The notes beneath the pieces are model-generated. The model saw only the letters and a program-made list of their open reading frames with translations, searched no databases and was not told where the DNA came from. Made by a program: the position numbers and the translations under genes. Shown piece by piece: positions 35,601 through 44,613 of a stretch of DNA of 64,000 nucleotides (position 1 is the first letter of the stretch; each line of letters opens with the position of its first letter). The DNA comes from Nitrospiraceae bacterium (GTDB taxonomy: Bacteria; Nitrospirota; Nitrospiria; Nitrospirales; Nitrospiraceae), in NCBI GenBank assembly GCA_919902505.1, contig CAKKRE010000006.1:62001-126000 (forward strand), written 5' to 3'.

Positions 35601-35876
35601 CTATTCCGTCTTCGCTTTCAGTTCCTTGACCTTGCCCTTGGCCTTCTCCATGGCCGCGCTCCCCTTGCCTTTGGCGCGCTCCACTTCCGCCTGAACCTTA
35701 TTCCCCTTGGCTTCTTCGACGGCGGCCTTGGCCTCCCCCTTCATCTCTTCAACCTTCGCCTTTGTGTCGCCCTTCATCTCCTCCATCTTGGCCTTCATCT
35801 CACCGGCCCAGCCGGTAGACACGAGGCCGAACAGAGCCCATACGATGGTTGCGGTGGGAATAGACATCCTGCTCAT
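35601..35876 (-). CDS. Exported LEA-like amphipathic 11-mer repeat protein
   Basis: 91 residues from the ATG at 35876 (AGGAGG site). A signal peptide (to GWAG) is followed almost entirely by Lys/Glu/Ala helices built from an 11-residue repeat: KAKMEEMKGDT, KAKVEEMKGEA, KAAVEEAKGN and degenerate later units. Such repeats are found in late-embryogenesis-abundant and CsbD-like stress proteins. It likely acts in the periplasm, as a stress protectant by analogy only. Confidence 0.7.
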   Translation of the reverse strand: MSRMSIPTATIVWALFGLVSTGWAGEMKAKMEEMKGDTKAKVEEMKGEAKAAVEEAKGNKVQAEVERAKGKGSAAMEKAKGKVKELKAKTE

Positions 35877-35964
35877 GGGGAGTCCTCCTTCCTGAGCGAC
35901 AGGAACAGACGGCAAAAAACAACCGTTTCGTTGACATCTCCTGTCGCTATGGTACGAATAGGCC

Positions 35965-36195
35965 ATGCGATATTCATTCTACTTCGCATGGGTGGTGGCC
36001 GTCCTGTCGATCTGCGTCCTGACGACGCTGGCCTCGTTTCCGGTGCTCGTGAACAGCGAGCGCCCTCCCGAGCCGAGAATCACGGCAGGAACGGAGAAGC
36101 TTCGGACGATCAAGATCCACCGCCTGCGCTGCAATCCCTTCACGCCCTCGTGTCAGCTCTCCAGGCACAAGCCGCAGCACAAAGTGCCGGCCTAG
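35965..36195 (+). CDS. Small exported or membrane-anchored hypothetical protein
   Basis: 76 residues with one N-terminal hydrophobic helix (FYFAWVVAVLSICVLTTLASF) and a basic, Cys-containing tail (HRLRCNPFTPSCQL). Unrecognised. It is divergent from the LEA-like gene and convergent with the NmrA-like gene. A conserved-length check in relatives would be needed for certainty. Confidence 0.4.
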   Translation: MRYSFYFAWVVAVLSICVLTTLASFPVLVNSERPPEPRITAGTEKLRTIKIHRLRCNPFTPSCQLSRHKPQHKVPA

Positions 36196-36212
36196 TTAAC
36201 GGGAGCACTCCA

Positions 36213-37163
36213 CTAGGACAAGGGAATCTGACTCTTGTTCGCCTCCAACCACTGCGCGAAGGTCTGCAGCCCGGGATTCAGCGTCCGGGCGATCACCGGA
36301 TCGCGCGCACCGCAAAACATCGCATTGAAGTCGCGTTTGAACTGAAACATGTTACCCAGATCATCGGCTCCGGGGAACCCGAATGCCCGGTACACCTCCG
36401 GCGGCACGGCGTTGTAGCGCACCTCCTGGCCCAGCGCTTTGGTCAACGCAGCGGCCATTTGTGATCCGGTCAGATGCTCCCCTGCGATCCCGACGGTCTT
36501 CCCCAGATACGCATCCCGTTTTTTCAACAGCCCCAACGCGCACTTCCCGATATCCTCCGCCGCAATACCTGGCAACCTCGCCTCACCCATGGGAAGCGTG
36601 AACGCCAGCGTACCGTCCGTCCCCTTCTTCGGGCCCATACCGAAATGGATGAGGTTATCCCAATAAAACGACGTGAGCAGAAAGGTCGTCGGCACACCGA
36701 GTTGCCTGAACACCTGATCCGCTTCGCCCTTCGCATCGAAATGCGGCACCTTGTACTTGCCCATCAGTGTCGGCATCCGGTTATCCGAGAGCGGAACCCA
36801 TCGACGCGTGTCTTCGAGGGTCGACCAAATCACATGTGGTACCCCTGCCGACTTGGCGGCCTGAGCCATTGCTTCGGCTTCAGCAAATTCCTTTTCGGGA
36901 GAAAAATGCGCCCAGAAAAAGGTCACACAAAACACCCCGGCAGCGCCCGCGAACGCACGTTTCAAACTCTCGCCATCGTGCACGTCGGCCGCGACCACTT
37001 CCGCACCGAGTCGAGAGAGCTCCCTGGCCTTGTCCGAATTCACATCTCTCGTCAACGCGCGCACCGTCATGCCGCTGCCTGGATCGGCCAAAATCGCCCG
37101 CACCAACCCGCCCCCCTGCATACCCGTCGCCCCGACCACCGCAATCACCTGTTTCTGTCCCAT
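36213..37163 (-). CDS. NmrA-like NAD(P)-binding protein
   Basis: 316 residues. It starts with the atypical-SDR nucleotide motif VVGATGMQGGGLVRAIL and has LSRLGAEVVAADVHD and an FFWAHFSPEKEFAEAEAMAQAAKSAGV segment usual in NmrA/HSCARG proteins. No Tyr-Lys catalytic pair is seen, so it may be a redox sensor or an unusual reductase. Its start is divergent from the next gene. Confidence 0.88.
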   Translation of the reverse strand: MGQKQVIAVVGATGMQGGGLVRAILADPGSGMTVRALTRDVNSDKARELSRLGAEVVAADVHDGESLKRAFAGAAGVFCVTFFWAHFSPEKEFAEAEAMAQAAKSAGVPHVIWSTLEDTRRWVPLSDNRMPTLMGKYKVPHFDAKGEADQVFRQLGVPTTFLLTSFYWDNLIHFGMGPKKGTDGTLAFTLPMGEARLPGIAAEDIGKCALGLLKKRDAYLGKTVGIAGEHLTGSQMAAALTKALGQEVRYNAVPPEVYRAFGFPGADDLGNMFQFKRDFNAMFCGARDPVIARTLNPGLQTFAQWLEANKSQIPLS

Positions 37164-37329
37164 GTCTCCCCCTCTCCTTTCCGTTACCAGTTACCGCCGC
37201 CCAGCATCCTTTCCCTGCGGCCCGTTGTCAACCGATCCGCGCGTGGTTCGTTTCATGAGATAAGCCAGGACCTGGTCTTCGCCGCCAGGGGAATGGTAGG
37301 CTGTAGCTAGCTAGCCAGGGAGGCACGTC

Positions 37330-37821
37330 ATGGTACGTCTCACGACTGATCGAATGAAATCTCCTCGGCCATGGTTCGGCTCACTCGCACTCGGGCTCAG
37401 CATTGCTCTCTTTGCCCTCCCCGTTCATGCCGCCGACTCTTCCGGCCCCTGGGAATGTTCAAGCTACACGGGTGATGCGCACACGCGATGCCTGCAGGCG
37501 TTGATCGAGATCCAGCGCGACAAAATTTCGAAACTGGAAGCGGAGGTCCATGTCCAGCAAAACGCCGTCGGCCAGCTGAAAGAGCAGGCTGATCGGCAAA
37601 ATGCCATGACCGCCGACCTTCAACGTCAAATGGCCGAACAATCCTCTTCCGTATCCACCTACAATTATGTTGCGCCCGGATTGCTCTACGGATATCCGTC
37701 TGTGGGTTTTGGCCTGTACCTCGGACGTCCATGGCTCTATGGCTCACCGTTCTACGGCCGGCCCTACGCCTGGGGACCACGGTACTATCGGCCATACTAC
37801 GGACGCTGGCATAGACGTTAG
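37330..37821 (+). CDS. Exported coiled-coil protein with Tyr/Gly/Pro-rich tail
   Basis: 163 residues from the ATG at 37330 (GGGAGG site). A signal peptide ends near PVHAADSS. Two Cys residues (ECSSYTGDAHTRC) precede a ~60-residue coiled coil (QRDKISKLEAEVHVQQNAVGQLKEQADRQ region), followed by a tail rich in Tyr, Gly, Pro and Arg (YGYPSVGFGLYLGRPWLYG). Unknown family; the tail resembles those of some surface or outer-membrane-associated proteins. Confidence 0.65.
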   Translation: MVRLTTDRMKSPRPWFGSLALGLSIALFALPVHAADSSGPWECSSYTGDAHTRCLQALIEIQRDKISKLEAEVHVQQNAVGQLKEQADRQNAMTADLQRQMAEQSSSVSTYNYVAPGLLYGYPSVGFGLYLGRPWLYGSPFYGRPYAWGPRYYRPYYGRWHRR

Positions 37822-38060
37822 CCAACAGGGGTCGCCGCTACCTCTCCTGACCCTGGCCGATGGGACGGAGGCGCCGCTGACGAGGCGGCGTCGGCATGTT
37901 GCACTTGAGGTCCGTCTGCCCCTGCCATTTCCCCCTTCCTCACTCCCTCGCCGGACGTCGCTTCCATGCCCCATTCGATGCAGTAGGGCTACGGCAAGCC
38001 GCGTTTCTCACGAAATCGATCCGACTCCGATCAGCAAACTCAGGTGACGTGAATGAGGAC

Positions 38061-38078
38061 TGTATGGTAAACCATACA
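38061..38078. promoter_or_regulatory. 18-bp palindrome before the ankyrin gene
   Basis: TGTATGGTAAACCATACA is an 8+2+8 perfect inverted repeat, 37 bases before the GTG start of the ankyrin protein. It is a plausible operator or 5' RNA hairpin. The rest of 37822-38060 has no gene that I can support. Confidence 0.45.
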
Positions 38079-38115
38079 CCGCCTCAGAACCTCTTGAGTT
38101 GCTTATTGGGGACCC

Positions 38116-40140
38116 GTGTTTCGCTTGCACCACAGCACCGGCGTTACCTGCGCCTTCCTGCTTCTCATGTTCGGACTCCCGTCCGTCAGTGACGCTCGTC
38201 CCGACCACCCACAAGCCAAGCGCGCCACATCCGCAGCCCGTTCAGAGCGATCGATTCATAAGGCGCTGACAGAGGGAGCGCTGCCCCATGCCCAGCAACT
38301 GATCAACCAGGGCACAAACATCGAAGCGCGAAATAGCCAGGGCGCAACGCCACTCATTACAGCGGCAGGGCGAGGCAATCTGACACTCGTCACTCTGCTG
38401 CTGAACCAAGAGGCGCGGGTTGAGGCTACGGATCAGGCCGGCAATACGGCTCTGCACGAAGCCAGTTTCTATGGTCGGGCGGATTGCGTCGAAGTGCTCC
38501 TGGCGGCAGGGGCACAGACTTCGACCCGTAATGCTCTCGCCTTCACCCCGCTCCATCAGGCCGTCCGGCGATTCTGGGAACTATCCGATGAATCCCGGGC
38601 GGACCGTCTGACGCGACAAGCCAACGTGATCGACGTGCTCCTTCGCCATGGAGCCGATCCAAACCTCAGAGATACCGGCGGAAGAACTCCGATCACTCTA
38701 GCAACTGAAAGTAGCAACGGTTCACTCAGGCACGCATTTAACAGAACACCCGTGCGGGCCATACCAGCCGCCGAGATACCGACGACTCCCCAATCGCCCG
38801 CCGCGACGGCAGAGAGTTCGCAGGCAGCTCCCGGCATGGCGGCTCCGGATCTGGGTGCGGCCTCAAGCGCAACCCCGAGTAACCCTCCTGTGCCCGCTCA
38901 AACCGTTGACCGGCTACCGACCGTACCGTCGCTCAGGCCACCGGCAAACCTATCGGTGCAGGAAGACAGGCAACCGGTTATCGCGATCAGCCCTATTCCA
39001 GCCCCTGCCTCGACGGAAAACTCCACCGATCCATCCACGGCAAAATCCTTATCGCCCGTACCGGAGGGGGCTTCAGCCACTGGCTCGGTTGACGCCACTT
39101 CCGCGCCGCACACATTTCCGATTCCAACATCCCCGATCACGACAGGTCCCACAATAGCTACCGACCCCCATTCGACAACGCCCTCACAACCCATACGTAC
39201 CGAATCTCAACCACAGGCTGAGACCATCAAGCCAGCGCCCCCGCAGTTATCCGACATGCCGCCGGCCGAGTCGTTCACACCGCAGAAGACGATACCTCCT
39301 CCAACTGCGCCGCCATCAGCGCCGACTCCGCTGATCGCCGCAGCCGACACCCAGGTGGAGACCAACGCTGTAGGGCTACCGTTGCCGGATCCACAGCGCC
39401 GTAGCATCGCAACCGGAATCGAGTCTGCCGTGGAAATTCGAAGGCCGCGGCAACCGCCCCAGCTCACTCCCTCCACTGATTCGACGCGCCCTCAATCCGC
39501 TCCGCTTGTCGCTTCAGCCGACTCCTCCCCTGCGGCAGCTCTTGCTCCGCAGGCAGGCGCGACAGGTCCCCCGACTGACCGCACACCTCTACCGCCCCTG
39601 GCTCCCGCCACGGACAAGAAGGAGGATCCGCCGGACAGGGAAGCTGAACGTCCATGGATGTTTCAGCGCCTCGGCTTCGGGCTCGGCCTCGGATGGACAC
39701 ATAATCTCGGCCCCCGGCGGGTGGATTCCGTGACCGTGGTGAACCGCATCGTGCGCATCGACAATGAACGCAACGATCTGGTGCGCTTCATGCCGGAAAT
39801 GCATGTCTGGATCGACCGATGGGATGAGCAACGATGGAGTTGGGGGCCGTTTCTGACGGTCGCGCCTGGGTCGCGGATCATCGACGCCGTGGGGTTCGGC
39901 CTGATGATGGGATACCGGCCGCATCGACATGACCAATACAGTTTCAATGTCGGTATCGGCGGCACGCTCGATCTCGATGCTCGAGTCCTGGGCGACGGCC
40001 TCATCGCGAACGAGCCCCTGCCGGCGCGGGAAACCACGGCCCGCACGAAGCAGACCACCGCCGCCGGGCTCCTCGTACTCTTTTCCGTCGGATGGGACCT
40101 CGCAGCGCCACACCATCCCGCACACACCGACGCGAAATGA
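38116..40140 (+). CDS. Exported ankyrin-repeat protein with proline-rich linker and beta-rich C-terminal domain
   Basis: 674 residues from the GTG at 38116 (GGGG site). A signal peptide (~1-27) is followed by four ankyrin repeats (roughly residues 45-190; 'GATPLITAAGRGNLTLVTLLLNQEARVEATDQ', 'GNTALHEASFYGRADCVEVLLAAGAQ'). A Pro/Ser/Thr/Ala-rich linker spans ~205-515. The final ~155 residues are beta-rich, with alternating hydrophobic strands (FQRLGFGLGLGWTHNLG ... GWDL), like an outer-membrane or surface domain. The combination suggests a cell-envelope protein with a protein-binding head and a flexible stalk. No homologue family is named. Confidence 0.72.
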   Translation: MFRLHHSTGVTCAFLLLMFGLPSVSDARPDHPQAKRATSAARSERSIHKALTEGALPHAQQLINQGTNIEARNSQGATPLITAAGRGNLTLVTLLLNQEARVEATDQAGNTALHEASFYGRADCVEVLLAAGAQTSTRNALAFTPLHQAVRRFWELSDESRADRLTRQANVIDVLLRHGADPNLRDTGGRTPITLATESSNGSLRHAFNRTPVRAIPAAEIPTTPQSPAATAESSQAAPGMAAPDLGAASSATPSNPPVPAQTVDRLPTVPSLRPPANLSVQEDRQPVIAISPIPAPASTENSTDPSTAKSLSPVPEGASATGSVDATSAPHTFPIPTSPITTGPTIATDPHSTTPSQPIRTESQPQAETIKPAPPQLSDMPPAESFTPQKTIPPPTAPPSAPTPLIAAADTQVETNAVGLPLPDPQRRSIATGIESAVEIRRPRQPPQLTPSTDSTRPQSAPLVASADSSPAAALAPQAGATGPPTDRTPLPPLAPATDKKEDPPDREAERPWMFQRLGFGLGLGWTHNLGPRRVDSVTVVNRIVRIDNERNDLVRFMPEMHVWIDRWDEQRWSWGPFLTVAPGSRIIDAVGFGLMMGYRPHRHDQYSFNVGIGGTLDLDARVLGDGLIANEPLPARETTARTKQTTAAGLLVLFSVGWDLAAPHHPAHTDAK

Positions 40141-40237
40141 TCGTCGTTCGCGGCAACGCGACACCGCGCGGCCCCATCGACAATTGACGAGCCCCCTTGA
40201 TTCTGACTAAGGTAGAACTCCCAAGGAGAATCGTGCA

Positions 40238-41182
40238 ATGAGGGCACAGCCCCAGTTTCCGAACGAACAGACCGACACCGGCGAATTCAAACGGCAGTCC
40301 GACGCGTTTCGCCATTGGGTCACCGAGGACGGCCGCTCCGGATATCCTGCCGCAGCCGGGCGGTATCATCTCTACGTCTCCCTCGCCTGCCCCTGGGCAC
40401 ATCGCACCATCATCGTCCGTGCGCTCAAAGGGCTCACCGGGGCCGTCGGCATGACCGTGGTCGACCCGATCCGCGATGAACAGGGCTGGGCCTTTCGCAA
40501 CGGCCCCGGCCACTCACTCGATGCCACCAACGGATTTCACTTTCTCAGCGAAGCCTATCGTGCCACCGACCCCCACTATCGCGGGCGCGTGACGGTTCCG
40601 GTGTTGTGGGACACGGTTACAAAACGAATCGTGACCAACTCCGACGATGACCTCATGCGCATCTTCAACAGTGAGTTCAATCGCTTCATCACCAGCCCGC
40701 TGGACTTATACCCGGCCGGGCTCCGTCCGCAAATCGATGAGATGAACGATTTTCTCTATGAACGTGTGAACGACGGTGTGTACCGGGCCGGATTCGCGAC
40801 CTCTCAACAGGCGTATGAACGCGCCGCACGCTCGGTCTTCATAGCGTTGGATCAACTCGACACGAGACTCCGCGACCGGCGCTATCTCTTCGGTACGCAG
40901 TTTGTCGAGTCCGATTGGCGGTTGTTCGTCACGCTGCTCCGGTTCGATGCCGTGTACCACGGGCATTTCAAATGCAACCTCCGGCGCATCGTCGACTACC
41001 CCCATCTCTCCGGCTACCTTCGGGACCTCTACCAGGTGAAGGGTATCGCGGAGACCGTGGATTTCGATCACATCAAGCGGCACTACTACGTCACCCATGA
41101 CGACATCAACCCCACCCGCATCGTTCCCATCGGACCGCAACTGGATCTGGAGAGCCCGCACGGACGAGACGCACTCTCCTGA
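40238..41182 (+). CDS. Glutathionyl-hydroquinone reductase (Omega/Xi-class GST, YqjG-like)
   Basis: 314 residues. The catalytic motif SLACPWAHR (Cys near residue 49) and following segments GWAFRNGPGHSLDATNGFHFLSEAY, TVPVLWDTVTKRIVTNSDDDLMRIFNSEFN and CNLRRIVDYPHLSGYLRDLYQ are those of YqjG/Ecm4 proteins, which reduce glutathionyl-hydroquinones. AAGGAG site before the ATG. It is monocistronic as far as can be seen. Confidence 0.95.
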   Translation: MRAQPQFPNEQTDTGEFKRQSDAFRHWVTEDGRSGYPAAAGRYHLYVSLACPWAHRTIIVRALKGLTGAVGMTVVDPIRDEQGWAFRNGPGHSLDATNGFHFLSEAYRATDPHYRGRVTVPVLWDTVTKRIVTNSDDDLMRIFNSEFNRFITSPLDLYPAGLRPQIDEMNDFLYERVNDGVYRAGFATSQQAYERAARSVFIALDQLDTRLRDRRYLFGTQFVESDWRLFVTLLRFDAVYHGHFKCNLRRIVDYPHLSGYLRDLYQVKGIAETVDFDHIKRHYYVTHDDINPTRIVPIGPQLDLESPHGRDALS

Positions 41183-41326
41183 ACAGGTCCCGGCAAATCC
41201 CCCAGCCTCGACAGAGAACGACACCGGCGACCATTTCAACCGCCAACACCAAGAATTTTCTTGAGCCGCATGGGCTCCCTGGCATATGGTGGGCGTAGTC
41301 AGGCTTTTCATCAGAAAGGATCGTCT

Positions 41327-42004
41327 ATGCGTCATGTGACCGGTGCCGTCTCCGCAGTGGTGCTCCTCATGTCCTCACTCACCTGGGCCGCCGCCCCTGA
41401 GCCGGCCAACGACGAGCAGAAAACGCTCTATGCCCTCGGTGCGGCCATCAGCCAATCACTCGGCCCGTTTACCCTGAACGAATCCGAACTCGAATTCGTC
41501 AAAGCCGGTCTGGTCGATGGTGTCTTGAAACATCCCCCAAAAGTCGATTTGCAAGTGTACGGCCCGAAGATTCAACAGATGCAGCAGGTGCGCGCCACTG
41601 CGCTGGCCGAAGTCGAAAAGAAAGCCGGGGCAGGGTTCCTGACCAAGGCCGCAACGGAGCCGGGCGCGAAGAAAACGGAATCGGGCGCCATCGTCACCGT
41701 GATCAAGGAAGGCAAGGGCGCCACCCCGAAGGCCACCGATACGGTAAAGGTCCACTACCACGGGACACTGACCGATGGAACGGTCTTCGACAGCTCTGTC
41801 AAACGCGGCGAACCGGCCACCTTCCCGCTGAACCAGGTCATCAAGTGCTGGACCGAAGCAGTACAGCTGATCAAGGTCGGCGGCAAGAGCAAACTGGTCT
41901 GCCCGTCGGGCATCGCCTACGGGGACCGTGGTTCACCCCCGGTCATCAAGCCGGGCGCCACATTGGTTTTTGAAGTGGAACTGCTCGACATCGTCAAACA
42001 ATAG
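41327..42004 (+). CDS. FKBP-type peptidyl-prolyl isomerase, exported
   Basis: 225 residues from the ATG at 41327 (AAAGGA site; an upstream frame start at 41261 is unlikely). A signal peptide ends at TWAAA. Residues ~25-110 resemble the FKBP N-terminal dimerisation helices; the catalytic FKBP domain follows with VKVHYHGTLTDGTVFDSS, FPLNQVIKCWTEAVQLIKVGGKSKLVCPSGIAYGDRG and the closing VFEVELLDI. Predicted periplasmic folding factor. A strong hairpin follows the stop. Confidence 0.95.
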   Translation: MRHVTGAVSAVVLLMSSLTWAAAPEPANDEQKTLYALGAAISQSLGPFTLNESELEFVKAGLVDGVLKHPPKVDLQVYGPKIQQMQQVRATALAEVEKKAGAGFLTKAATEPGAKKTESGAIVTVIKEGKGATPKATDTVKVHYHGTLTDGTVFDSSVKRGEPATFPLNQVIKCWTEAVQLIKVGGKSKLVCPSGIAYGDRGSPPVIKPGATLVFEVELLDIVKQ

Positions 42005-42012
42005 CCTTCTCC

Positions 42013-42060
42013 CTGAGGAGGACTCTGCCGGACAAGAACGCCGGGCGGAGTCCTCCTCAG
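42013..42060. terminator. Long hairpin terminator after FKBP gene
   Basis: CTGAGGAGGACTCTGCC pairs with GGCGGAGTCCTCCTCAG over 17 bp (one T-G wobble), around a 14-base loop. It lies 9 bases after the stop and 96 bp before the end of the convergent DUF4832 gene. No T-run, but the stem is very stable and could stop both directions. Confidence 0.75.
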
Positions 42061-42156
42061 CAAATACGATCCCCCCGCTCGAACAGCGCCAGAACCACTC
42101 CCGGCAGAAATGATCACATCTCGCCAGCCTGGATCTACGGCTTCGTCGGAGATGAC

Positions 42157-43557
42157 TCACCGGATCGCCACGCGCGACACCGGATACCACCGGTCCTCTC
42201 GTTTACCCTCGATCGCCAACTCGACATGGGCGGAGCGGGCATCCTCGGAGAGGGTCGCAACATCGAGAACATAGGAACCGGCAGGAACGGTCTCCGGCAC
42301 CACCACCGTATCCACCACTCGGTGTGCAGGCCCCGGCAGCCATTGCTTCAGATCGGCAGGACTGGTCCACTGCGCCACGACCTGATCCGAACTCGATCGT
42401 AGCCGATAGGCCAACGGCCAGGCGTGGTAGATCGGCGCCACCCCTTTATTCTCCCAACGCGACTGAAAGACGAGCGGCCCGCCGGGATGACTCTCCGCTG
42501 TATGCGTCAGTTCGCGCAGGACGAAGCGATACCCGATCTTTTTGAGAAATTTATCGAACTGCGGTCGCCAGGCGGCAGGCACCGGCTTTGACTTGGCGTT
42601 GAGTACCGAGACATGCCACTCCAAGCCCTGATTCAGAATACGGTCGAGATCGAACCCGCGATCGTACCACTCGTGAATGTACCCGCAGACCTCCATCTGA
42701 ACCGGCCCACGCTTCCAGGCATCGGCAATGATCGGTTCTTCAAGCACCGGGAGATAGGCATGCTCCATATGGTTCCAGTCAGGGCTGAAATACCCGTAGT
42801 CGCCGAAACAGTCCGCACGCCATCCGGCTCCGTGCGACGCCGCATACTTCAGTTGTCCGCCGTGGAGCATCACCAACGGAGTCCCTGCGAAATATTTCAG
42901 GTACCAGTCGGTGATGGCGATCTGGTTAGCCTCAGTCGGATAGAACTCCTTGCACTGGACTTCGACACCTATACAACAGGCCGTATTCCACTCGCCCCAA
43001 CAGCCGACGGAGCCGATGTCGACATGGTCGATATCGACGGAGCGGCCGTACCGTTCCCCGAATGCACGGATGAGCCGTTCGTGGTAGTCGAGAAAAACGG
43101 GATGGTTGTAGTCGGGGAAAATGCCGTCCGACTCCTTCACACTGCGGACTCCCTTGTCGAGCAGCCACTGCGGCGTGCCGGTCTTGTATTCGGACACGAT
43201 CCGGATGGCGAGCGTCTCCCCCTTGGCCTTGGCCTGCTCGATTACACGATCCACGAGGGCGAAATTGTACTGACCTTCCTTCGGTTCGAGTTCCGCCCAT
43301 GGCCAACGAAAATAGGCGACGGTCGTATGAGGATACTCTTCGGGTGCCGGCGGATGCCCGAACCCGAAATGGAAATCGGCGAAGCCCATTCCAGGGTTGT
43401 ACAACACGTCGTCGATTTCACGAGGCTGCACGGTAACGGTCTGCCCGGTCCCCTTCGCCCCCTCCGACCCCAACATGCCGCTCAGTGAATCGACACAGCC
43501 GGCCGTGCCCAGCAAGAGCATCACCAACGTCGCAGCGCACCACATCGGTCTATGCAT
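42157..43557 (-). CDS. DUF4832 / glycoside-hydrolase-like lipoprotein
   Basis: 466 residues from the ATG at 43557 (AAGGAGG site). A lipobox (LLLGTAGC) predicts a lipoprotein. The body looks like a TIM-barrel GH42-type fold: VDRVIEQAKAKGETLAIRIV, IDHVDIGSVGCWGEWN with candidate acid residues, then HGGQLKYAASHGAGWRADCFGDY. The last ~100 residues form a beta-sandwich (DUF4832 features: RWENKGVAPIYHAWPLAYRL). The sugar substrate is unknown. It is divergent from the SDR gene. Confidence 0.8.
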   Translation of the reverse strand: MHRPMWCAATLVMLLLGTAGCVDSLSGMLGSEGAKGTGQTVTVQPREIDDVLYNPGMGFADFHFGFGHPPAPEEYPHTTVAYFRWPWAELEPKEGQYNFALVDRVIEQAKAKGETLAIRIVSEYKTGTPQWLLDKGVRSVKESDGIFPDYNHPVFLDYHERLIRAFGERYGRSVDIDHVDIGSVGCWGEWNTACCIGVEVQCKEFYPTEANQIAITDWYLKYFAGTPLVMLHGGQLKYAASHGAGWRADCFGDYGYFSPDWNHMEHAYLPVLEEPIIADAWKRGPVQMEVCGYIHEWYDRGFDLDRILNQGLEWHVSVLNAKSKPVPAAWRPQFDKFLKKIGYRFVLRELTHTAESHPGGPLVFQSRWENKGVAPIYHAWPLAYRLRSSSDQVVAQWTSPADLKQWLPGPAHRVVDTVVVPETVPAGSYVLDVATLSEDARSAHVELAIEGKREDRWYPVSRVAIR

Positions 43558-43722
43558 AGGTCCTCCTTAGACGAATTCCCGCCCGATCCTCAGTCACCCC
43601 TGCCGGCAAAGCACGACAAGGCAACTGCCGATACTCACGCCACCCGCCCGATGAAACCGGGAGTAGGGTCGCACCGTAAATTATGATAGGGTACGCGACC
43701 GGCCGGAAAGAACCGCCTCGAT

Positions 43723-44607
43723 ATGCTGAATTGGTTTTCACAATCGCCGCAATCCGATTCCGTCGTCATCACCGGCGCCTCCACCGGCATCGGGGCCGCT
43801 TGCGCGTTGGCGCTCGATAAGCTGGGGTACCGTGTCTTCGCCGGCGTTCGTCATCCTGCCGACGGTGAGCGGCTCCAACAGCAAGCCGGACCGCGACTCA
43901 TGCCGATTCGCCTCGATGTCACCGATGCCGCCTCCATCTCGGCAGCCAGTCATACCGTGGCAGCCATGGTCGGAGAACGCGGCCTCGCCGGTCTAGTGAA
44001 CAATGCCGGAATCGGCGTCGCGGGGCCGATCGAACTCTTGCCCCTCGCCGACTGGCGGCGGCAATTCGAGGTCAACGTGTTCGGGCTCATCGCAGTGACT
44101 CAAACCTTTCTGCCATTGATCCGTCAAGGACGAGGACGCATCATCAATATGGGCTCCATCGCCGGACGAGCCTCCATGCCGTTCATGGCCCCCTACGCCG
44201 CATCGAAACATGCGCTGGAAGCGATCACCGATGCCTTGCGTCTGGAACTGCAACCCTGGGGCATCCGCGTCGCGCTCATTGCACCCGGCGCCATTGCCAC
44301 GCCCATTTGGAAAAAGACCAGAAAAGAAGTCGATGCCTGGGACGCAGCCTGGGGTGGGGAATTCAAGAGCATGTATCAGGAGGGCTTCACCCGTATCAAA
44401 GACGCGGCCACTGCGGCCGGTGAACAGGCACAACCCGCGAGCGTCGTGGCCGAAGCCGTGGCGCATGCCCTGCGGTCGAGGTGGCCGAAAACACGCTATC
44501 TCATTGGCTCGGACGCCGCGATCCGTGCCTACCTGGCGCTGCTCCTGCCGGATCGCCTGAACGATTGGCTGATCACCCGCATCGTGAAACTTCCCTCGCG
44601 CCGGTGA
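43723..44607 (+). CDS. Short-chain dehydrogenase/reductase
   Basis: 294 residues. TGASTGIG at the nucleotide site, LVNNAGIG, and catalytic YAASK near residue 165. The extended C-terminus (LLLPDRLNDWLITRIVKLPSR) resembles retinol-dehydrogenase-like SDRs. Substrate unknown. Its stop lies 6 bp from the end of the convergent lipoprotein gene. Confidence 0.9.
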   Translation: MLNWFSQSPQSDSVVITGASTGIGAACALALDKLGYRVFAGVRHPADGERLQQQAGPRLMPIRLDVTDAASISAASHTVAAMVGERGLAGLVNNAGIGVAGPIELLPLADWRRQFEVNVFGLIAVTQTFLPLIRQGRGRIINMGSIAGRASMPFMAPYAASKHALEAITDALRLELQPWGIRVALIAPGAIATPIWKKTRKEVDAWDAAWGGEFKSMYQEGFTRIKDAATAAGEQAQPASVVAEAVAHALRSRWPKTRYLIGSDAAIRAYLALLLPDRLNDWLITRIVKLPSRR

Positions 44608-44613
44608 CGTTGT

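Noticed and set aside
36474-37310. A 278-codon plus-strand frame
   Set aside because: Antisense shadow of the NmrA-like gene; no ribosome site or family features.
37305-37320. TAGC tandem repeat just before the exported coiled-coil gene
   Set aside because: Only three units; too short to call a functional repeat.
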